From assembly GCF_048569485.1 (NCBI RefSeq), contig NW_027442046.1, positions 124,001-188,000 of the forward strand: a stretch of DNA of 64,000 bases. Direction: 5' to 3'. Source of the stretch: Anomaloglossus baeobatrachus (taxonomy: Eukaryota; Chordata; Amphibia; Anura; Aromobatidae). Positions 1 to 8,962 of this stretch are shown one piece after another. The notes beneath the pieces are model-generated. The model did no database searches. It had not been told where the DNA came from and saw nothing but the letters and a program-made list of their open reading frames with translations. The position numbers and the translations under genes were made by a program. Numbering within the stretch: position 1 is the first letter of the stretch; every line of letters begins with the position of its first letter.

Positions 1-964
1 TGGAGGAATAGTTTGCTTGCTCTTGGACATTCTAAAAGAGAGGTCATGATAGACATTGAGCTTCTGAGCTCAATTGGGGACAGTCATGGGTGATGAATGT
101 TTGCAACCTGCTGCAAAGCCTCATACCGCAATATAAGGAACGTCAAATACTAAGAAAGGGCGGCCTATGAAAGAATTACTACTTTCAATAAGTACACTTA
201 AACGGCTAATTGGGAATAGAAAAACTGTAAAAAGCCCTCTGAGAAAGCCCCCCTCTAACCTTTGATAGTAAGCTTTTCTGTAGTCTGCCTGTTGATGTAT
301 TTTCCGTTTGAACTGTGCACAACATGAAGAGACGGAACACTGGCGGCTTGTCACAATGCCCCCGCTGACATCACAATAGCGCTGCTGCCTAGAAAACAAG
401 CTGCGCAGCAGAAGTTGTTCTTTGGGTGGGAGGGTGGGCTAGTGTAAGGAGGGGGCAAGCTCTTTTTTTCCTGGGTGGTAGGGGGATGACAGGAGAAGGG
501 ATGCGGGTGGTGAGAAGGGTACAGAGGGCAGGGTTTGGGGGCTGGGAAGGAAAGGGAAAAGATTAGGGTTTGGGGATGATGAAAGGGCTTTCTACGGGTA
601 AGGATGGCAAAGGGTGGCAGTGACGGAAAGTCAGGCAACCTGTCCTGTCCGTCTTTTTGTATCGTGAATTGGAAAGACTGCAAGGGGGAGGGGAGTTGCT
701 TGCGCCCTAAAGGAGGAGTTATTCAGATTCATTGCAGTGGGGGGCGGCGGCTGCAAAACGCACCATTCTTCTTGTTTTTGCTCTGCAAAGCAGCCTTTTC
801 AAGGGTTGGCTTGGGTGACAAAATGTCTTCTGTAGGCGTGGGTTTGTCTCCCTCTCGCTCTCTCTCCCTAAGATGTGTCCGGCATAGGCCAGGGTGCCAC
901 TCGAGGCCCAAACCAATTCTGGTTATCGCTTCTCGGCCTTTTGGCTAAGATCAAGTGTAGTATC

Positions 965-1803
965 GTTCGAAAAGGTGGTTTAAGGCTCCGGCCACCTTAG
1001 TACAATGATGCAATGCACACTGGAAGGTTGCGCTTGTTAGTACTTTGGGAGGATAGTATATCCATCTAGAGGAAACCATGGCCCTACCAGGATCGAGGCT
1101 ATTAGACTGAGTAAGTGTGGGGGTTATGGTGCAATGTGCCCCAGGAATGGACACCCTGGAGGGAGTCTGAACTTGCTAGGTTGGGACCCTGGTAAGCCTC
1201 AGACTCTGTCGCACGCCGCGCCTTGCCTATTCATACTTTCCAAGCATATTGCCCTATCCCGGCCTTCTGGCTAAGAAGGGAAATTTTTATAATCCCGGTC
1301 GGAGGTCCGGTCAGCTTTGGGCTGAGAAACCAACACCCGGTTGGAGGTCCGGGTCAGCTTTGGCTGAGAAACCAACACCCGGTTGGAGGTCCGGTTAGCC
1401 TTGGGCTGAGAAACCAACACCCGGTTGGAGGTCCGGTCAGCCTTGGGCTGAGAAACCAACACCCGGTTGGAGGTCCGGTCAGCCTTGGGCTGAGAAACCA
1501 ACACCGGTTGACGGTCCGGGCAGTCTCGGCTGCGAAACCAACGACTAGTAGCTCCCTACTCCACTTGGGTAAGATGCCTCGGTGGACGCTGGGAGCAACA
1601 ACAAGGCTCAACCAGGCTTCGGCTTGGGGGAGCACCGAAGATCCCTGACCCTCGCTGTGGCCTTCTGGCTCGGAGGGACGGGGTTGATTTTTGGGGATCC
1701 TCTTCTCACGGAGGGGTCCACACGAATCCTAGCCTTTGCACTGTTTTTGGTGTGACTTCGGTCATGCATTTTTGCGGTGCTTTGGAAAGCTTCATTAAAT
1801 CAA
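965..1803 (+). mobile_element. Type B SINE-like element, subfamily I
   Basis: Non-coding insert of 839 bp. Parts in order: a 5' hairpin (AAGGTGG/CCACCTT, 974-995), a 5S-rRNA-like stretch GTTAGTACTT (about 1036-1045), an internal U2-head-like segment (1256-1276), 42-bp tandem repeats (1294-1540), a CCAGGC-TTCG-GCTTGG hairpin (1612-1627), a second U2-head-like stretch (1659-1673), a TTCG-loop hairpin (1750-1767), and the tail TTAAATC plus a short A run. The last 65 bp resemble the type A tail, so mobilisation by type A is likely. Frames that look open arise from the 42-bp repeats being a multiple of three. The only repeated target bases are ATC. Confidence 0.85.
1294..1540 (+). repeat. 42-bp tandem repeats inside type B
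   Basis: Six copies, the first and last degenerate, starting at 1294, 1336, 1378, 1420, 1462 and about 1504. Each has a CCGG...CCGG hairpin followed by a TCAGC...GCTGA hairpin and a GAAACCAAC linker. Copy number sets element length: 6 in the 840-bp forms, 7 in the 884-bp form (about 11110-11398), and 5 in the 803-bp forms. Confidence 0.9.
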
Positions 1804-2410
1804 ATCTGTTCTTATCAGTTTAATATCTGATACGTCCCCTATCTGGGGACCATATATTAAATGGATTTTTAGAACAGGGAGATGGAAAAAGAGCTTGCTC
1901 TGTCCACTCCACGCATTGACCTGGTATTGCAGTACCTCCAGGACCGGTGCACCCCTTCTTAACCCAGTTTCCAAAAGCAGAACTCAATTCACCTGATTCA
2001 TATTAGCCCGATTTAATGAATTGGAAGAAAGCATACGTCTTCATATGCACCTCAATTTGGCCCATTCACTTTTCACACTTCCTCCTTTTGTTTTTTGTCT
2101 TTCACACTTTTGACTTTCTTTATTCATCCAAATAGCAAACTCATCACCACTCAACCTGACCAACTCGGCTATGTCCTGTGCTGCAGTTCTCTGTCTTATC
2201 TAGATCATTTGCAATTGAATGGAATAGATCCCTTTTGGACAAAGTGGATTCACCTGCTGCTGCAGTGACCACAGGTGTGATAAGATCTAGAATTGGCATC
2301 TGGTGCGATCTCTCCGCTTCCACTCCAAAGAAAGTTACCTGTTTATTCCTATCATGCATTGGTTTTTGGGGTTTTCTTTGAGTAATGATGATCTCTTTAG
2401 TAGTCTGTTG

Positions 2411-2424
2411 GCGCCCTCTCCTGG
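2411..2424 (-). promoter_or_regulatory. CTCF-like binding site
   Basis: The minus strand reads CCAGGAGAGGGCGC, 13 of 14 positions of the vertebrate CTCF core CCASYAGRKGGCRC. It lies 935-922 bp upstream of the U2 start at 3346, and the same site occurs at that offset in every complete spacer. Binding is inferred from the motif only. Confidence 0.45.
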
Positions 2425-2844
2425 AGGAATAGTTTGCTTGCTCTTGGACATTCTAAAAGAGAGGTCATGATAGACATTGAGCTTCTGAGCTCAATTGGGG
2501 ACAGTCATGGGTGATGAATGTTTGCAACCTGCTGCAAAGCCTCATACCGCAATATAAGGAATGTCAAATACTAAGAAAGGGCGGCCTATGAAAGAATTAC
2601 TACTTTCAATAAGTACACTTAAACGGCTAATTGGGAATAGAAAAACTGTAAAAAGCCCTCTGAGAAAGCCCCCCTCTAACCTTTGATAGTAAGCTTTTCT
2701 GTAGTCTGCCTGTTGATGTATTTTCCGTTTGAACTGTGCACAACATGAAGAGACGGAACACTGGCGGCTTGTCACAATGCCCCCGCTGACATCACAATAG
2801 CGCTGCTGCCTAGAAAACAAGCTGCGCAGCAGAAGTTGTTCTTT

Positions 2845-2859
2845 GGGTGGGAGGGTGGG
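2845..2859 (+). other. G-quadruplex motif in spacer
   Basis: GGGTGGGAGGGTGGG has four G3 tracts with single-base loops, a pattern known to fold into very stable parallel quadruplexes. It sits 501-487 bp upstream of the U2 start at 3346 and recurs at that offset in the other units (for example 424-438), inside a longer purine-rich block. Confidence 0.7.
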
Positions 2860-3159
2860 CTAGTGTAAGGAGGGGGCAAGCTCTTTTTTTCCCGGGTGGT
2901 AGGGGGATGACAGGAGAAGGGATGCGGGTGGTGAGAAGGGTACAGAGGGCAGGGTTTGGGGGCTGGGAAGGAAAGGGAAAAGATTAGGGTTTGGGGATGA
3001 TGAAAGGGCTTTCTACGGGTAAGGATGGCAAAGGGTGGCAGTGACGGAAAGTCAGGCAACCTGTCCTGTCCGTCTTTTTGTATCGTGAATTGGAAAGACT
3101 GCAAGGGGGAGGGGAGTTGCTTGCGCCCTAAAGGAGGAGTTATTCAGATTCATTGCAGT

Positions 3160-3171
3160 GGGGGGCGGCGG
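3160..3171 (+). promoter_or_regulatory. GC box, candidate U2 distal element
   Basis: GGGGGGCGGCGG lies at -186 to -175 from U2 +1. Vertebrate U2 distal sequence elements combine Sp1 and octamer sites at about -220, so position and sequence fit an Sp1-type site. I found no perfect octamer beside it; the nearest look-alikes are CTGCAAAA and CTGCAAAG just downstream. The unit at 42238 is 3 nt shorter here. Confidence 0.45.
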
Positions 3172-3280
3172 CTGCAAAACGCACCATTCTTCTTGTTTTT
3201 GCTCTGCAAAGCAGCCTTTTCAAGGGTTGGCTTGGGTGACAAAATGTCTTCTGTAGGCGTGGGTTTGTCTCCCTCTCGCT

Positions 3281-3298
3281 CTCTCTCCCTAAGATGTG
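3281..3298 (+). promoter_or_regulatory. Candidate proximal sequence element (PSE)
   Basis: CTCTCTCCCTAAGATGTG lies at -65 to -48 from U2 +1, where the SNAPc-bound PSE of vertebrate snRNA genes sits. Its 3' half (AAGATGTG) resembles the GAATGTG end of mammalian U2 PSEs. No TATA box lies at -30, as expected for a Pol II snRNA gene. Assignment rests mainly on position. Confidence 0.4.
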
Positions 3299-3345
3299 TC
3301 CGGCATAGGCCAGGGTGCCACTCGAGGCCCAAACCAATTCTGGTT

Positions 3346-3533
3346 ATCGCTTCTCGGCCTTTTGGCTAAGATCAAGTGTAGTATCTGTTCTTATCAGTTT
3401 AATATCTGATACGTCCCCTATCTGGGGACCATATATTAAATGGATTTTTAGAACAGGGAGATGGAAAAAGAGCTTGCTCTGTCCACTCCACGCATTGACC
3501 TGGTATTGCAGTACCTCCAGGACCGGTGCACCC
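3346..3533 (+). ncRNA. RNU2: U2 snRNA, intact copy
   Basis: U2 pairs with the intron branch site in the spliceosome. Starts at ATCGCTTCTCGG as in vertebrate U2. Seen here: stem-loop I (GGCC-TTTT-GGCT), branch-recognition GTAGTA at nucleotides 33-38, the branchpoint-interacting stem-loop region, stem-loop II (CGTCCCCTATCTGGGGACC), Sm site ATTTTTA, and 3' stem-loops through CCTGGTATTGCAGTACC. The 3' end is set at 188 nt by comparison with human U2. The 3' box follows 12 nt later. No insertion and no change from the array consensus noticed. Confidence 0.95.
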
Positions 3534-4924
3534 CTTCTTAACCCAGTTTCCAAAAGCAGAACTCAATTCACCTGATTCATATTAGCCCGATTTAATGAAT
3601 TGGAAGAAAGCATACGTCTTCATATGCACCTCAATTTGGCCCATTCACTTTTCACACTTCCTCCTTTTGTTTTTTATCTTTCACACTTTTGACTTTCTTT
3701 ATTCATCCAAATAGCAAACTCATCACCACTCAACCTGACCAACTCGGCTATGTCCCGTGCTGCAGTTCTCTGTCTTATCTAGATCATTTGCAATTGAATG
3801 GAATAGATCCCTTTTGGACAAAGTGGATTCACCTGCTGCTGCAGTGACCACAGGTGTGATAAGATCTAGAATTGGCATCTGGTGCGATCTCTCCGCTTCC
3901 ACTCCAAAGAAAGTTACCTGTTTATTCCTATCATGCATTGGTTTTTGGGGTTTTCTTTGAGTAATGATGATCTCTTTAGTAGTCTGTTGGCGCCCTCTCC
4001 TGGAGGAATAGTTTGCTTGCTCTTGGACATTCTAAAAGAGAGGTCATGATAGACATTGAGCTTCTGAGCTCAATTGGGGACAGTCATGGGTGATGAATGT
4101 TTGCAACCTGCTGCAAAGCCTCATACCGCAATATAAGGAACGTCAAATACTAAGAAAGGGCGGCCTATGAAAGAATTACTACTTTCAATAAGTACACTTA
4201 AACGGCTAATTGGGAATAGAAAAACTGTAAAAAGCCCTCTGAGAAAGCCCCCCTCTAACCTTTGATAGTAAGCTTTTCTGTAGTCTGCCTGTTGATGTAT
4301 TTTCCGTTTGAACTGTGCACAACATGAAGAGACGGAACACTGGCGGCTTGTCACAATGCCCCCGCTGACATCACAATAGCGCTGCTGCCTAGAAAACAAG
4401 CTGCGCAGCAGAAGTTGTTCTTTGGGTGGGAGGGTGGGCTAGTGTAAGGAGGGGGCAAGCTCTTTTTTTCCCGGGTGGTAGGGGGATGACAGGAGAAGGG
4501 ATGCGGGTGGTGAGAAGGGTACAGAGGGCAGGGTTTGGGGGCTGGGAAGGAAAGGGAAAAGATTAGGGTTTGGGGATGATGAAAGGGCTTTCTACGGGTA
4601 AGGATGGCAAAGGGTGGCAGTGACGGAAAGTCAGGCAACCTGTCCTGTCCGTCTTTTTGTATCGTGAATTGGAAAGACTGCAAGGGGGAGGGGAGTTGCT
4701 TGCGCTCTAAAGGAGGAGTTATTCAGATTCATTGCAGTGGGGGGCGGCGGCTGCAAAACGCACCATTCTTCTTGTTTTTGCTCTGCAAAGCAGCCTTTTC
4801 AAGGGTTGGCTTGGGTGACAAAATGTCTTCTGTAGGCGTGGGTTTGTCTCCCTCTCGCTCTCTCTCCCTAAGATGTGTCCGGCATAGGCCAGGGTGCCAC
4901 TCGAGGCCCAAACCAATTCTGGTT
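3534..4924. other. U2 intergenic spacer, representative of 24
   Basis: This 1391-bp spacer holds, in order, the U2 3' box, a pyrimidine-rich tract (about 3647-3710), a CTCF-like site, a long G-rich/purine-rich block with a quadruplex motif, a GC box and a candidate PSE. I see no gene. Short ORFs recur in every copy because the DNA is nearly identical, not because of visible coding signal. The other spacers are 1-924 (partial), 1955-3345, 5113-6503, 7572-8962, 9350-10740, 11816-13206, 14239-15629, 16661-18051, 23788-25178, 25367-26757, 32489-33879, 34267-35657, 36045-37435, 38428-39818, 40850-42237, 47973-49363, 49552-50942, 51131-52521, 53513-54903, 55092-56482, 57475-58865, 60219-61609 and 62601-63991. 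Confidence 0.95.
3546..3560 (+). terminator. snRNA 3' box
   Basis: GTTTCCAAAAGCAGA matches the vertebrate snRNA 3'-box consensus GTTTN0-3AAARNNAGA exactly. It lies 12 nt past the U2 3' end. This element directs Integrator-dependent 3' end formation of Pol II snRNAs. It follows each U2 3' part in the array, including the interrupted ones. Confidence 0.9.
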
Positions 4925-5112
4925 ATCGCTTCTCGGCCTTTTGGCTAAGATCAAGTGTAGTATCTGTTCTTATCAGTTTAATATCTGATACGTCCCCTAT
5001 CTGGGGACCATATATTAAATGGATTTTTAGAACAGGGAGATGGAAAAAGAGCTTGCTCTGTCCACTCCACGCATTGACCTGGTATTGCAGTACCTCCAGG
5101 ACCGGTGCACCC
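4925..5112 (+). ncRNA. RNU2: U2 snRNA, intact copy
   Basis: Uninterrupted 188-nt U2, identical to the copy at 3346 as far as I can see, with the 3' box at the same offset. Confidence 0.95.
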
Positions 5113-6503
5113 CTTCTTAACCCAGTTTCCAAAAGCAGAACTCAATTCACCTGATTCATATTAGCCCGATTTAATGAATTGGAAGAAAGCATACGTCTTC
5201 ATATGCACCTCAATTTGGCCCATTCACTTTTCACACTTCCTCCTTTTGTTTTTTATCTTTCACACTTTTGACTTTCTTTATTCATCCAAATAGCAAACTC
5301 ATCACCACTCAACCTGACCAACTCGGCTATGTCCCGTGCTGCAGTTCTCTGTCTTATCTAGATCATTTGCAATTGAATGGAATAGATCCCTTTTGGACAA
5401 AGTGGATTCACCTGCTGCTGCAGTGACCACAGGTGTGATAAGATCTAGAATTGGCATCTGGTGCGATCTCTCCGCTTCCACTCCAAAGAAAGTTACCTGT
5501 TTATTCCTATCATGCATTGGTTTTTGGGGTTTTCTTTGAGTAATGATGATCTCTTTAGTAGTCTGTTGGCGCCCTCTCCTGGAGGAATAGTTTGCTTGCT
5601 CTTGGACATTCTAAAAGAGAGGTCATGATAGACATTGAGCTTCTGAGCTCAATTGGGGACAGTCATGGGTGATGAATGTTTGCAACCTGCTGCAAAGCCT
5701 CATACCGCAATATAAGGAACGTCAAATACTAAGAAAGGGCGGCCTATGAAAGAATTACTACTTTCAATAAGTACACTTAAACGGCTAATTGGGAATAGAA
5801 AAACTGTAAAAAGCCCTCTGAGAAAGCCCCCCTCTAACCTTTGATAGTAAGCTTTTCTGTAGTCTGCCTGTTGATGTATTTTCCGTTTGAACTGTGCACA
5901 ACATGAAGAGACGGAACACTGGCGGCTTGTCACAATGCCCCCGCTGACATCACAATAGCGCTGCTGCCTAGAAAACAAGCTGCGCAGCAGAAGTTGTTCT
6001 TTGGGTGGGAGGGTGGGCTAGTGTAAGGAGGGGGCAAGCTCTTTTTTTCCCGGGTGGTAGGGGGATGACAGGAGAAGGGATGCGGGTGGTGAGAAGGGTA
6101 CAGAGGGCAGGGTTTGGGGGCTGGGAAGGAAAGGGAAAAGATTAGGGTTTGGGGATGATGAAAGGGCTTTCTACGGGTAAGGATGGCAAAGGGTGGCAGT
6201 GACGGAAAGTCAGGCAACCTGTCCTGTCCGTCTTTTTGTATCGTGAATTGGAAAGACTGCAAGGGGGAGGGGAGTTGCTTGCGCCCTAAAGGAGGAGTTA
6301 TTCAGATTCATTGCAGTGGGGGGCGGCGGCTGCAAAACGCACCATTCTTCTTGTTTTTGCTCTGCAAAGCAGCCTTTTCAAGGGTTGGCTTGGGTGACAA
6401 AATGTCTTCTGTAGGCGTGGGTTTGTCTCCCTCTCGCTCTCTCTCCCTAAGATGTGTCCGGCATAGGCCAGGGTGCCACTCGAGGCCCAAACCAATTCTG
6501 GTT

Positions 6504-7571
6504 ATCGCTTCTCGGCCTTTTGGCTAAGATCAAGTGTAGTATCGCTTCTCGGCCTTTTGGCTAAGATCAAGTGTAGTATCATTCGAAAAGGTGGTTTAAG
6601 GCTCCGGCCACCTTAGTACAATGATGCAATGCACACTGGAAGGTTGCGCTTGTTAGTACTTTGGGAGGATAGTATATCCATCTAGAGGAAACCATGGCCC
6701 TACCAGGATCGAGGCTATTAGACTGAGTAAGTGTGGGGGTTATGGTGCAATGTGCCCCAGGAATGGACACCCTGGAGGGAGTCTGAACTTGCTAGGTTGG
6801 GACCCTGGTAAGCCTCAGACTCTGTCGCACGCCGCGCCTTGCCTATTCATACTTTCCAAGCATATTGCCCTATCCCGGCCTTCTGGCTAAGAAGGGAAAT
6901 TTTTATAATCCCGGTCGGAGGTCCGGTCAGCTTTGGGCTGAGAAACCAACACCCGGTTGGAGGTCCAGGTCAGCTTTGGCTGAGAAACCAACACCCGGTT
7001 GGAGGTCCGGTTAGCCTTGGGCTGAGAAACCAACACCCGGTTGGAGGTCCGGTCAGCCTTGGGCTGAGAAACCAACACCCGGTTGGAGGTCCGGTCAGCC
7101 TTGGGCTGAGAAACCAACACCGGTTGACGGTCCGGGCAGTCTCGGCTGCGAAACCAACGACTAGTAGCTCCCTACTCCACTTGGGTAAGATGCCTCGGTG
7201 GACGCTGGGAGCAACAACAAGGCTCAACCAGGCTTCGGCTTGGGGGAGCACCGAAGATCCCTGACCCTCGCTGTGGCCTTCTGGCTCGGAGGGACGGGGT
7301 TGATTTTTGGGGATCCTCTTCTCACGGAGGGGTCCACACGAATCCTAGCCTTTGCACTGTTTTTGGTGTGACTTCGGTCATGCATTTTTGCGGTGCTTTG
7401 GAAAGCTTCATTAAATCAAAATCTGTTCTTATCAGTTTAATATCTGATACGTCCCCTATCTGGGGACCATATATTAAATGGATTTTTAGAACAGGGAGAT
7501 GGAAAAAGAGCTTGCTCTGTCCACTCCACGCATTGACCTGGTATTGCAGTACCTCCAGGACCGGTGCACCC
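6504..7571 (+). pseudogene. U2 snRNA split by type B with duplicated U2 head
   Basis: U2 1-37 at 6504-6540, then the inserted segment, then U2 38-188 at 7421-7571. Confidence 0.95.
6541..7420 (+). mobile_element. Type B element carrying its own U2 5' head
   Basis: The insert begins with a second U2 nucleotides 1-40 (6541-6580) followed by an 840-bp subfamily I body (6581-7420). The upstream host U2 stops exactly at nucleotide 37 and the inserted head starts exactly at U2 +1. This fits reverse transcription of an RNA initiated at a U2 promoter and read through into the element. Unequal crossing-over would not be expected to give a 37-to-1 joint. Confidence 0.9.
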
Positions 7572-8962
7572 CTTCTTAACCCAGTTTCCAAAAGCAGAAC
7601 TCAATTCACCTGATTCATATTAGCCCGATTTAATGAATTGGAAGAAAGCATACGTCTTCATATGCACCTCAATTTGGCCCATTCACTTTTCACACTTCCT
7701 CCTTTTGTTTTTTATCTTTCACACTTTTGACTTTCTTTATTCATCCAAATAGCAAACTCATCACCACTCAACCTGACCAACTCGGCTATGTCCCGTGCTG
7801 CAGTTCTCTGTCTTATCTAGATCATTTGCAATTGAATGGAATAGATCCCTTTTGGACAAAGTGGATTCACCTGCTGCTGCAGTGACCACAGGTGTGATAA
7901 GATCTAGAATTGGCATCTGGTGCGATCTCTCCGCTTCCACTCCAAAGAAAGTTACCTGTTTATTCCTATCATGCATTGGTTTTTGGGGTTTTCTTTGAGT
8001 AATGATGATCTCTTTAGTAGTCTGTTGGCGCCCTCTCCTGGAGGAATAGTTTGCTTGCTCTTGGACATTCTAAAAGAGAGGTCATGATAGACATTGAGCT
8101 TCTGAGCTCAATTGGGGACAGTCATGGGTGATGAATGTTTGCAACCTGCTGCAAAGCCTCATACCGCAATATAAGGAACGTCAAATACTAAGAAAGGGCG
8201 GCCTATGAAAGAATTACTACTTTCAATAAGTACACTTAAACGGCTAATTGGGAATAGAAAAACTGTAAAAAGCCCTCTGAGAAAGCCCCCCTCTAACCTT
8301 TGATAGTAAGCTTTTCTGTAGTCTGCCTGTTGATGTATTTTCCGTTTGAACTGTGCACAACATGAAGAGACGGAACACTGGCGGCTTGTCACAATGCCCC
8401 CGCTGACATCACAATAGCGCTGCTGCCTAGAAAACAAGCTGCGCAGCAGAAGTTGTTCTTTGGGTGGGAGGGTGGGCTAGTGTAAGGAGGGGGCAAGCTC
8501 TTTTTTTCCCGGGTGGTAGGGGGATGACAGGAGAAGGGATGCGGGTGGTGAGAAGGGTACAGAGGGCAGGGTTTGGGGGCTGGGAAGGAAAGGGAAAAGA
8601 TTAGGGTTTGGGGATGATGAAAGGGCTTTCTACGGGTAAGGATGGCAAAGGGTGGCAGTGACGGAAAGTCAGGCAACCTGTCCTGTCCGTCTTTTTGTAT
8701 CGTGAATTGGAAAGACTGCAAGGGGGAGGGGAGTTGCTTGCGCCCTAAAGGAGGAGTTATTCAGATTCATTGCAGTGGGGGGCGGCGGCTGCAAAACGCA
8801 CCATTCTTCTTGTTTTTGCTCTGCAAAGCAGCCTTTTCAAGGGTTGGCTTGGGTGACAAAATGTCTTCTGTAGGCGTGGGTTTGTCTCCCTCTCGCTCTC
8901 TCTCCCTAAGATGTGTCCGGCATAGGCCAGGGTGCCACTCGAGGCCCAAACCAATTCTGGTT

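Larger units (their letters stand above)
925..1954 (+). pseudogene. U2 snRNA split by type B element
   Basis: U2 nucleotides 1-40 at 925-964 and 38-188 at 1804-1954, with a type B element between. The promoter region and 3' box remain, so transcription can still start at U2 +1, but a normal U2 cannot be made. Confidence 0.95.

Noticed and set aside
570-585. Telomere-like TTAGGGTTTGGGG in the spacer
   Set aside because: Only one TTAGGG unit within a general G-rich tract; no tandem telomeric repeat.
121-948. Conserved short ORFs in every spacer (60-114 codons, both strands)
   Set aside because: They recur only because the spacers are nearly identical. They overlap each other in several frames, run through promoter and G-rich sequence, and have no recognisable domain.
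942-975. Hybrid Pol III promoter: box A-like TGGCTAAGAT in U2 and box B-like GTTCGAAAAGG at the type B start
   Set aside because: Both boxes are imperfect and lie closer together than in tRNA-type promoters. The duplicated U2 head at 6541 points to the U2 Pol II promoter instead.
1294-1540. CRISPR-like repeat array
   Set aside because: The units are directly adjacent with no spacers, inside a retroelement in an animal snRNA gene cluster.
1223-1648. Repetitive protein (VGGPVSLGLRNQH repeats) in type B
   Set aside because: The 42-bp repeat is a multiple of three, so several frames on both strands stay open. Frames differ between copies and subfamilies, and the DNA is better explained by paired hairpins.
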